The position numbers were made by a program, and so were the translations under genes. From Agrypnia vestita (Eukaryota > Arthropoda > Insecta > Trichoptera > Phryganeidae), in contig JADDOH010023183.1 of NCBI GenBank assembly GCA_016648135.1, forward strand, positions 1-64,000: a DNA stretch of 64,000 bases, written 5' to 3'. Below the pieces are notes generated by a model that was given only the letters and a program-made list of their open reading frames with translations, made no database searches and had not been told where the DNA came from. Positions 33,693-43,633 of the stretch are shown here, piece after piece. Every line of letters starts with the position of its first letter. Positions within the stretch are counted from its first letter, which is position 1.

Positions 33693-34419
33693 CAGGGTTC
33701 GAAAAAATCCGATTTTTATAATAAAAATCAAAAAATCTGATTTTTTGATATATATCCGATATATATCAAAAATTGGATATATATCCAAACTTTTTTTTCT
33801 CATTTTTTGCACACGTCGAATGATACAAATTGATAAATAGGGAATTTTTTTTTCTTCAAATGTAGCAAATTTATTTTGTGGTAACATAATTATAATTAAT
33901 ATAAATTAACTTCGTTTAAACCACTTATTTATTGAAAAAAATCAACATGTTTCAAAGCCAATGGCTTCTTCATCAGGAAAACAAAAATAATATTTATTTC
34001 GATTTTTAAATATTATTTTTGTTTTCCTGATGAAGAAGCCATTGGCTTTGAAACATGTTGATTTTTTTCAATAAATAAGTGGTTTAAACAAAGTTAATTT
34101 ATATTAATTATAATTATTTTTTTATTTAGTATATGAATTATTATTTATTAAATAAATGAATTGCATACTGAAAAAAGCTCATATATACAATTATTATATA
34201 CAAGCCCTAAAAGTTGCTCTTTATAATGTAGTGTTATGGGTGTTTGTGTGAAATAAAAAACGGATTATATGAAACAAACTAATTAAACAAAAAAATAACC
34301 GTAGCACTTTTTAAAATATAACTAACGCCATCTATTAACATTCACAGAAAGTTTTCTTGGATATATATAAAAAATAAAAATTGACCCATAAACATCGCGA
34401 TATATATCCTCGAACCCTG
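33693..34419. mobile_element. hAT-type MITE with perfect 8-bp target duplication
   Basis: The ends CAGGGTTCGA...TCGAACCCTG are perfect 10-bp inverted repeats. GTTATCAT is present on both flanks (33685-33692 and 34420-34427). CAGGG ends and an 8-bp duplication are typical of hAT elements. The interior has ATATATCC/GGATATAT runs near both ends and a large palindrome at 33888-34118. There is no transposase. Confidence 0.85.
33888..34118. repeat. 110-bp-arm palindrome with hammerhead-like motif in each arm
   Basis: The arms 33888-33997 and 34009-34118 are almost perfectly complementary around a 10-base centre. The plus strand of the right arm reads CTGATGA (34027), an AAGCC/GGCTT stem, GAAA, CATG, TT. 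The minus strand of the left arm reads the same. The unit resembles the inverted ends of the Penelope-like element at 45290-46115. Confidence 0.8.
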
Positions 34420-34429
34420 GTTATCATCG

Positions 34430-35840
34430 CCATCAAGATGAATAATAATGATGGATAATTTATAGTGCCATTTTCGTAAAAAAATTCTCGATTGCGCATT
34501 GCGTAACTTTTTGTCCTACACTACAGCATGGATGTGTGCCCTGTTGGGGCTGCGGTTGTGGCGGGGTCCAGTCGGTGGCAGTGTGGGGGTAGAGTGGTGC
34601 TGGGACGGGGGTCATTGTTTTATCAATTTAATGCAAAAATGTCACTCTAAGAGAAAAGGCTCATGACAGGATCCTTAAACCTGCCGACGACAGGTCTTAA
34701 GCCCTGTGGCTTGGATCCGTTACCTGCTCCGCCCAGATTTAGGGACTCTGGTCCCTTTCTAGTGAAATTGTGGAGGCTTACTTTCACAAATTCATTTAAA
34801 ATTGTTTGTAAACTTATGTATATAATTTTTTAAAACGGTGCTTATTCAATCTTTTTTTAAATAAAGTTTCTGATACATTGTTCTGTTTTATGGAGGGTAG
34901 TGAATTCCGCACTTTTGGGTGCGCCACTGTGAATGCTTGTTCACTGAATTTAGTCTTCTGGACAAGGTTGATCAGTTATACGACCTTCCTGTAGCTAAAA
35001 TAATGACTGACCTCAGAGATTGGCGTATATCGTTCTAAGTTATCCCGGATGCACTTGAATATACAGAGGCACCATGTTCTGTTTCACCTTCTATTCATGC
35101 GCCGCATCCCGAATAACTTGAACGGTAGATTCATCAAACAAATGATGATATATTTAAGCATTAGAAATGACATAATTCAATGTAAAATAATTTAAAGTTG
35201 TTTTATTGTACTTCACGGAGCTAAATCGAGGTTGATGGTATGAAAATGGAATACTAGGCCGCAACCAATATCACCTTGTATACTTTTTTCATGCAATGCT
35301 GTATAGCATTAATTGCTGATCATAATAAAGAACACTGTACTTTAAATACTCATCTTCTTTGTCACTGGTGTTGCTGGATGTTATTACTTGTGTGGCAACT
35401 TATGCTTATTTAGAAATTAACTTAAAATGGAATTGTGTTCGATGTTTATACGTAATAATAATGATAAATTAGTTTCTTCCAGCGTAATTGGCATTGTCAA
35501 GATCTGATCCGCTATATAAATATACGAATTACGATAAATTGGATACAAAAAAACTACATACAAAATGAGATACAAAAAATAAGTGAATGTTGTACATAGA
35601 AACATACAATTTCTGTAGCTAAAAATATATTAATAATACATAGTAATTACAATTAAATTTTTATTATATTACTAGTTGTAACCTGTCAAAAATTACCTTA
35701 TATTTACGTGTCGGTTGCTAAAGAATAAATATTTATTTATTTTAAAATATAAAAAAAAATTCTTTATAAAAGAACGTTACAGGCAAGCAGATAATGAAAT
35801 TATTATTATTGGGATAATAACATAATAATTTTGCCACGTC
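34430..35840. other. intergenic DNA, nothing recognised
   Basis: Mostly AT-rich with a short G-rich patch at 34535-34615 (GTGGCGGGGTCC). No open frame has domain content, and no clear inverted ends were found. Confidence 0.45.
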
Positions 35841-35844
35841 GGAT

Positions 35845-36090
35845 TTTTGTCATGGATATTTTGTATTTGGACAAAATTTCTGTGGATCTGTTGTCATTGG
35901 ACCAAAAGTTCGCCGACCTTTTATCATTGGAAAATTTTTTGTAGACCTTTTGTCGTACAAATTTTTGTGGACATTTTGTCGTTGGACCAGATAGCCGTGA
36001 ACCTTTTATCGTTGACCGTTTGTTATTGGACCAGATGGTCGTGGGCCTTTTATCATTGGACCAAATGTTCATGGACCTTTTATCGTTCTA
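35845..36090 (+). repeat. ~30-bp minisatellite
   Basis: About eight diverged copies of a unit like TTGGACCAGATGGTCGTGGG followed by CCTTTTATCA. Open frames on both strands across it (with WSNDKRPT-like or FYHWTKCSW-like repeats) follow from the unit length and are not taken as genes. Confidence 0.75.
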
Positions 36091-36357
36091 AAAAAAAAGA
36101 AGTTTTTATGAAAAAAGTTATGGATGTTACACAAAGTTATGGGGACAAACAATGAATTTATTACAATTGGGATGGCCATTATCATATACATCTGTGGCTA
36201 CTCTGCAATTGTCGCTATTCTTTGATTAGGGATCCATCTTGAATACTAAGTTTTTACAGGGCTTTTAGCAAACAATGTGGAAGTGCTACAATTCACATGA
36301 ACAGGCTTTACAAATTGTTTTATTGAACACGGAGACAGTTGTACGTCACTCGCTTAT

Positions 36358-36541
36358 AATGAGTTGGTCTTCTGGTTAAGACTCTCGCCTCATGATCCAA
36401 AGGTCGCAGGTTCGAATCTCACTCCAGACAAGCAAGTTAGTCCTATTTTCATAGCACAAGCGTTTAGCTTAATTTGAAAATAGTAAGGATATTGATGTGA
36501 CACGAATTTCGTGTTCACATCTCTATTTTAAAAAAAAAAAA
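36358..36541 (+). repeat. tRNA-derived SINE, copy 1
   Basis: The head has an A-box-like GGTCTTCTGGTTAAGACTC and a B box GGTCGCAGGTTCGAATC, with CAT in the anticodon position. The body is TCCTATTTTCATAGCACAAG, then GCGTTTAGC and AAAATAGTAAGGATATTGAT, ending in an A-run at 36530-36541. The body is shared with the copies at 42608 and 59955. Confidence 0.8.
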
Positions 36542-36760
36542 TTCAACCAGAACCCACAGGTACACATGTTGAAGAATGATTTGAAAAGGACGCTATTCAT
36601 CTCTTTAGTGCTTGGTCAGCTTTCTACAGATATTTAACTTGGATTTCGACAAGCTGCTAAAGGGCATTGCTCAGTACGAGGGTGAATGAAATAAAAAAAT
36701 TATATGAACATGAAGATATATTAATATTTTAGTAAAAAAATAGCAGTAATGTAATAAATA

Positions 36761-37712
36761 CAGTAAGACCTCGTTACGGAATAATTTGAAATTTTTACAT
36801 CCAGAAGTCCCAAAGTGTTTATTTCATAGTAGATTAGCCCTGATAATTAGAAAACCCCAGTAATTCATAATTCAAAATAATTTTAGTCCCTTGCGCGATA
36901 AATCAATACATTTTAGTTTATTTATGTTTTTTGTGTTTAGTTTGCAGAACTCCTAGTTTATTTTTAATGAAATTTAAAGTAAATTAAATTTTATTAAATA
37001 TTGTTATTAAGTTCTGCAGGTTAGGAGTTATTTTATCAAACATTGTATACACCATGTATAATCGACTTATTTATAAGATTTAAGTTATAAGGTTTAAGTT
37101 ACTCCTTCCCCTATGGATAATTAGATGTTTTCGGTGAAGCCTTATATTAAGATTCTTTTTTCTTAGGCACTTATTATTAAAGATTTCCTGGTTCATAAAA
37201 GTAATTAACGGAATTACTTTGAAAGTGCCTCTATTTAGTTGTTATTTTATTTATACTTATTAGATTATTACATTGAATATTATTTTAATTTATGGCCTTG
37301 AGTTTGTGTTTCTTAAACAGTCAACAAAAAATGATCTCTAACTAACTGACTAACCATCACGCCGTTTCCCTGCAGGGGTAGGCAGAGAGGATTGAACGCC
37401 ACACTCTTCTATCCTGGCACACCACTTTTGCTTCGGCCACATAAAATGATCTCTCCACTTAATAATCAAGTTAGAATAACAAATATATCAATATTGGGTA
37501 CTAGTAATAAAAATGCTTTGCTATCTTTTTATTAGAGTAATAAAAATGTTGAAAGCATAATAAATATTGCGTTTTTGAAATGTTGTCTTGTTTTTAACGA
37601 AAAAATGTTTTTTTCATGAGTTTTGCATCTTGAATTTCGTATTAACGTGGTTCCACATATTTCGAAATGTTTGTTTTTGTCACTTAAATTTCGAATTTAC
37701 GAGGTCCTACTG
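36761..37712. mobile_element. pogo-like non-autonomous element
   Basis: The inverted ends CAGTAAGACCTCGTTACGG / CAGTAGGACCTCGTAAATTC (read inward) are flanked by TA. There is no transposase. A minus-strand LINE scrap (37377-37440, GCCGTTTCCCTGCAGGGGTA, cf. 57526) sits inside, showing a nested insertion. Confidence 0.7.
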
Positions 37713-37799
37713 TATCTGAATAATGTGTAATAATATAAAAGTGTAATTAACACCATGTAGTTTTAATTTTATAATTCAAAGGCTTCCTGGAGCGATTAT

Positions 37800-38228
37800 A
37801 TGCCTAACGTTACTGTTGATTGAGGACATGATCGTGGAAGCGAGATTGAGATGGACGGGACATGTGTTATGCATGGGCGATCACAGACTTCCGAAGCGGA
37901 TCTTATATGGGGAGATAGTGGTCAGGCGAAAAGCCGGAGGGTAGAAGAAAAGGTATAAAGCCTGTCTCCGAGAATCGCTGAGCCTATGTGGAGTACCCGA
38001 GAATTGGGAGCAGCTGATACAAGATCGTGTAAGCTGGAGGAGAGTTTGCTCTTGGGCTGATGGTGTTGCGGCGGCCAGACGAGTAAAAAATGAGCAGCGA
38101 GCCGCAACCATGCGTCAACAACCAACCAACCTGACCGCTTCCTATGTGAAGTATGCGGGAGAGAGTGCGCTTCTCAAGTAGGGCTATTTTTCCATCACAA
38201 AGCTCATGAGAGGCGCAGCAACAACTAA
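37800..38228 (+). pseudogene. LINE 3' coding fragment (RT C-terminus plus zinc finger)
   Basis: Reads LRWTGHVLCMGDHRLPKRIL, then KKRYKACLRESLSLCGVPEN and WEQLIQDRVSWRRVC, the usual post-RT region of a non-LTR retrotransposon. After a frameshift comes a zinc-finger-like CEVCGREC...HHKAHE and a stop at 38226-38228. The upstream RT domain is missing. Confidence 0.75.
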
Positions 38229-38282
38229 GTCAGAATGGCGAGAGGATCCTCAATCACGAGGCCCGGCTACAACAACAGCCGG

Positions 38283-38900
38283 CGCAATGATTTCGCCAAG
38301 GCCTCTCATAAAGTCAACCATGTTATCTTATTGAAATGGCTGTATGAGATCGGTTTCTCAGAGGGTATGCTAAAATCAATGCTAGCTACCTTCAAAATAG
38401 AAAACAAATGTTTCATACAGTCTATTCGCATTAGAATGTTTATATACTCTCTGTGGTGTCCCGCAAGGCTCTAGCCTGGGTTCATTTTTGTTTCTTTCGT
38501 AACCTAACCTGGGTCCATTTTTGTTTTCTATTTACATTGATATTTAAAATGTAATTTAAAACTCATGTAAAAGTTTTTCTAAAGATGATAACGTAGGATG
38601 ATTTTTATCTTCAGGCAGATATATCAAATATATGGGAATGGAGAAGGCGAAACAAATTTGTCTAATGTTTCCAAGTACCCGGTAAAATAATTCACTAAGG
38701 CCCAAAAATTATTCTGTTGCTCCAAAATTAACAATAAAAATTGACACAAACGTGGAATGTTAAAAATTTAGGCGTTAGATTTGTGAGCACACTGAAATTT
38801 CATGACCACATAGAGGTAGTCAGTGGTCATGAAGTTTCAGTGGTAATGCATTAAGAATGTTAGGATTTGTTCTGCGTGCTGTCAGAGTTTTTGAAAATAA
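38283..38900 (+). pseudogene. jockey-type LINE reverse transcriptase fragment
   Basis: Successive RT blocks appear in shifting frames: HKVNHVILLKWLYEIGF, then GVPQGSSLGSFLF (the GVPQGS motif), a degraded ADD region, and VKNLGVRFVSTLKFHDHIE. A different LINE family from the fragment just upstream, so the two are juxtaposed relics. Many stops. Confidence 0.75.
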
Positions 38901-39621
38901 AAGTTTATAGGTATATAAATAAAAAGTATACTATAGATCGACCACAATCAAAAGACCATTCCCTAGCTTTACTCCGGTAAGAAAAAAGCGGAGGAAAAGT
39001 TGCCTGGCAAGCCCTATTACAAGCCTCGATATGATATTCCAAATAATTATATATTTTTTAGTTTAAAAAAGGTTACTTACTTACTAGAAAAACTTCTTTT
39101 GTGTTCATTTTTTGCATCGTATCAAACACATAGTTTTTGCATACATTTTTTTTAATGCTTTCTAGCTATAGGTAAAATGTTTAGGTAAGTACCTTGTATC
39201 CTTTTCATTTTTATTTCTTATTTATATCACTATCTATATTGGAGAGCTGCAAAACTATGCTACAAACAACTTCCTTAAAATTATTAAAACAGTTAGAGTG
39301 GAATGAAAAATGTGTCGTTATTGCGAAATTGCATAAGAAAATTGTTATAAAACAAGAAACTTGATAAAACATTTATTCATTTTCTTTAATTATATTAGAA
39401 TTAATAATGAAAACTATGTGTGTACATACATGAGATATAAAAAAAGTTTCATTATCATTATTTGACGTGTTTAAAAATAAATTATGAATAACATGAATCG
39501 TTTTCCAAGGCAGATTGCTTAGATAAAAGAAGAAGAAAAAATATGAATTAACTTTTTATGGATGTTTTAGAGGTTTTTCCAAGTACAAATATCTTTTTTC
39601 CTACTGTTACCTTACATTACC

Positions 39622-39658
39622 CCAACTTATGCATATTTGGAGCATATGCATAAGTTGG
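39622..39658. repeat. perfect 15-bp hairpin, 7-base loop
   Basis: CCAACTTATGCATAT is followed by its exact reverse complement ATATGCATAAGTTGG after TTGGAGC. Confidence 0.85.
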
Positions 39659-40504
39659 AAAAATGAATCAAATACATATTGCATATATGTATTATTATGT
39701 ATTAGATTCATTTTCCCCCCTCCCTCAAAATAATTTGTGTTTTTGTTTGATATGTTTGTTAGTTTTTTCTATTTATTTAATTGTTTTATAAAATAATTAA
39801 TGAAAACAAATTTTAATCACAATAATTGCTTACTATATTTTGATGTTTTCTTATTAGATAGCTATCAAAGAACCTGGTAACTCATATATCTTACAAAGGT
39901 TCACACATCCATCCACTTAGGTAATTTTTCGACATATGTAACTTTGGGGTATTACCTACTGTATAAATTATAGATAAGAATTGGCATTTATTTAAATTAG
40001 TATTAATCGAATTAAAATAAATTACAGAAGTCTCGCAGAGACAAAGGTATGGAAGTCTTTTATACGATGGCCCAGGGCTTACGAACTATATGAGTTTGGG
40101 CACCCCTAGACCAACTCCCGCAATGTGCGTCTATGTTCACAGTAATTCGTGTGGCGTGTTGTGTAGCAGATATTTTGGCTTGTAACTAGTCTATATTTAT
40201 AGAACGTCTATGGTTCAAACTTACCCACAAACGCATAATAATAATAGTGGAAAACAACTTTTTGAAAACAAATAACAAACCCGCGGATAACTAACGTCAG
40301 AGACAAGCATAGGGGTGGTCATTCATAAAGTTCATAAATAAATTGTTCTAAATAGAGATGGGTCATTCATGAACGAACTGTTCATTTTGAACAGTTCATT
40401 TGTCTAGTGGTCGTAAATTGCGACTGCGACAACGAAAGCATGAATTATAATCGGCCAGTGAAGAAATACGTAAGTGCCTACTTGCCAGCTGAATATTCTT
40501 GCTA

Positions 40505-41565
40505 CACTCGAGCCATCGTAAGATGTCATTTTTGACAGATCGTAATAGTGTTGTGATACACTTAAAATCATTAACGAAAAAATTCAGTCGAAAAAAAAAT
40601 TCGTCGCACGGTGTGAGTTGAGAAAGTTTTTGTACATAAAAAAGGTTATAGAAGAATAATAAAACACATTTTTCTTAGATAAAAATATTTACTTGAATGT
40701 TTCAATCTGATTCATCCCCATTACTATCAGTCTCCATTGAACTATCGTCGCTGCTATCATTTCCTAAATTAATTATAATATCATTATCTAAAACATTATC
40801 GATTCTAATCGATTCTATTTGCATCTATGCCATTTTTTTGAAGCCACGCAACGATATCAGCTTTCTTTTGGGACTGAGCAGGCGGCTTATCGATCTTCAT
40901 CGAGTGGTACGGGGCATTGTCCATTATTATTAAATATGGTTCGGGAAGGCTACACAACATTGTGGTAAACCACTCCGGAAACTTTTCTCCCTTCATTTCT
41001 TCGTGATTATCTCCAGTGGTTTTTGATACAAAAGCCATCAAGGATCCTTCGACGAATCCATTAGCGGTCCCGGCGTGACAAATTATAAGTCAGCCTCCTT
41101 TTCCAATTGGAACTTTAGACGTAGATGCTGCGGTGTCATCGGTCCAAGAACGGCTAACTGTATGGTTGGCATTAAGCCACGTCTCATCCAAAAACACCAC
41201 ATTTTGACAATCTTCTATTTGGTTCACATTTCGTAAAAAAGTACACCTTGTCATCACGATATCGTTCTTTTCCATTAATATCTTGCGTTTATTACACTGC
41301 CTGTACGCAAAACCTAGCTTACTCAAAATTGTTGTGTTATTTTGGATACTTATTCTGCGTATTATACGCATATTATACAGGCAATCAATATCCTATAACA
41401 TTTCGAATCATTTCGTTCATTCCATATTTAATGTTGATGGACATCACTACTCTGGCGTTCGCGCAATAAAGTATAGCATTTGTCCTCCAATGTTTAGCTG
41501 TCATTAATTACGAAACTTCATGTAAGTCTAAACGTCAAAAGTGCCATCATAGAGTGGCCGTACTG
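40505..41565 (-). mobile_element. Tc1/mariner-superfamily element, internally deleted (copy 1)
   Basis: 32-bp imperfect inverted ends (CACTCGAGCC... / CAGTACGGCC...) are flanked by TA. The minus-strand transposase pieces give the first catalytic Asp in VVFLDETWLNANHTVSRSW (41371-41090), and the second in PYLIIMDNAPYHSMKIDKPP (41041-40805). The region with the third acidic residue is deleted, and the frame runs on to a fragment of an acidic C-terminal tail. Nearly identical ends occur in copy 2 at 55617-57132. The exact DDxD/E subgroup is not determined. Confidence 0.75.
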
Positions 41566-41984
41566 TAAATATGAGGATGCGGTAGAATCAGCGTAATAAA
41601 AAGTGTTCCACAGACTAGTTACGTGAATTAGTGCGAACCTGTGTGAAATAGACAAGTGACAATTTATGTGAATTTAAGAACGGTACTCTCCAGTGTGACA
41701 TAATCGTGACGGTTCGATTTCACGTTGTTCTCGGAATTTATTTCCTTCTAAGTACCCGGACACATGTGGCCGGCAGATTTTTTTTAGGGGGCGATAAAAA
41801 CAGATGTGGATACATGCCGCATTCCTGAGTTTGGCGCTTCATCTTTAATTAGATTTGATACAGTAGATTAAGTTATATAATATTTTTGTTTTAGAATAAG
41901 ATTTTGTACGTTAATTATTTTTTTGTGACTTAGTATTAGATCACACAAGCAGTCAGACAGTGGTTGGAAAGATTTACGCGCCAA

Positions 41985-42430
41985 AGTTTTCGGACGCAGA
42001 GCAGGGAAGAGAGGGGGCGCGGGGAGAGGCTCCCCGTGCAGGGAGCTTAGAGTAAGGCAGGGAGAATATACATCGGGTGCCAGCAGCCGTCCGGACTGTT
42101 CGTTTCGATCTCCCGGCGAGGACGAGTCTCGGCCCTAGGCGCCATTTTTTCCCGCGCCTGTCGTGACGCCACAAGAAGCCCCAGAGGAAGAAGCCATGGC
42201 CACCACGCCCTGGCAGTGGCCGGTTCTCCACGAGAGATTCCAGAGGGAGGCCAGATGCCTCCAATCATTCGCGGATCCAGCGATGACGATCGGCTGGACT
42301 GCGCGCTTGGCCTATAACAGGGGGGCCCGGCCAGATACCTCCAACCGATCGCGGACCCCGCGGATGTACGGCGTGAACGACTTGATGCCCCGTCCGCAGT
42401 TGTCGCTGCCCTGCGGCTTGCCACCCGCGG
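41985..42430. other. GC-rich island, no supported gene
   Basis: GC-rich sequence with partial internal duplication (GGCCAGATGCCTCCAATC / GGCCAGATACCTCCAACC, with ATCGCGGA and ATTCGCGGA following). Open frames on both strands have Arg/Pro/Ala-rich composition and no domain. The surroundings resemble 12300-13010. Confidence 0.4.
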
Positions 42431-42607
42431 CCACCACGATTTGTTTTTTTTTGAGGCGATATGTGATAGGACACGCTAAACTAATGTGAATTCGGACTGC
42501 TTGCGTTTAAGCTAGGGGTAATTATTAAGTTAGTGATCGGTAAGTCTTCTAGTTGATAAGGATTAATTGAGAATTGTGTTTTATTTTAAATAAATGTGCA
42601 AATAAAG

Positions 42608-42748
42608 AGTAGCTTGTTGGTCGTGTGGTTAGGACTCTTGCCTCGTGATCCATAGGTCGCGGGTTCGAACCTCACTCCAGACCAGCAAGTAAGTCCTATT
42701 TTCATAGCACAAGCGTTTGAAAATAGTAAGAATATTGATGTGAAAAAA
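42608..42748 (+). repeat. tRNA-derived SINE, copy 2
   Basis: Contains TAGCTTGTTGGTCGTGTGGT, B box GGTCGCGGGTTCGAACCTC, and the shared body TCCTATTTTCATAGCACAAG. It is 20 bases shorter in the body than copy 1 (lacks TTAGCTTAATT). Confidence 0.8.
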
Positions 42749-43266
42749 ACTATTTAAAATAAATAAATATATATTTAATGATTCATGGTTGTGTTTTAAA
42801 TTCCCGCTCCCTTTTTTCTTTGACAACCCATTTTCATTGATAGACTAAGACGCGTAGCGTCACGAGCGAATCTAGCATTGATTTCCGCCGTATCAAGTGA
42901 TTTAAGTAAATTATAATCGATTTCAAGTACCTCATTTGCCTTCCATAGCCATATCCCGTGAAAACACTTTAAAAAATATACCCACATACGGAAAAAATCT
43001 TATTTATAGGTCCCTTCAAATCGTCATCTCACATATTGCTAGTTAAAATGACGGCTTATAATTCTGTACGAAAACAATAGATCCAAATGACTATTATAAA
43101 AATAGCTTACCGTATATTAATTCACGAGCAAATTTTGGTTGTTGGCAAAACAAAATAAAAACACGCTTTAAATGGACGAAGTTGATACGATCGGCTCTTT
43201 AACATTTATTTGTATCTATATTTAAGTAAAATGAAGAATTTTGTTACTTTAAAATTTTTTAAAGGA

Positions 43267-43312
43267 TTTATCACTTGAAAACTAAATATTTCTTTAGTTT
43301 TCAAGTGATAAA
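43267..43312. repeat. perfect 20-bp hairpin, 6-base loop
   Basis: TTTATCACTTGAAAACTAAA and its exact reverse complement are separated by TATTTC. It lies upstream of the Mud/NuMA-like start codon. Confidence 0.9.
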
Positions 43313-43633
43313 ACCTAATCGTCAAATAAATTAGTTAATATTTATATAGTATTGTTTGCGGTACCTACTTATTCAAAAAACTTTTTTGACATTATTGTAA
43401 CGTGTTTGTAACACTGACAAACGACATTTCGAATGATTTTAAAACTGTTTAAAACTGGCGGACGTTATTTTAAATTATTTAAAAATTCGAAAATTGTCGC
43501 CAGTTATGTTTTAATGTTTCCTTATGTTATAATTTTGAACCGTTGAATTGAGTAGGTGTTTAGATAAATAGCGGATATGTATTAAGTCTTTTATATTCAG
43601 TGTCATTGTTCCGGCGACAAAATAATATACAAT

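Noticed and set aside
42603..42690. Possible functional tRNA gene
   Set aside because: Box A/B are present but the cloverleaf ends are not paired and the same head with a shared body recurs, so it is a SINE.
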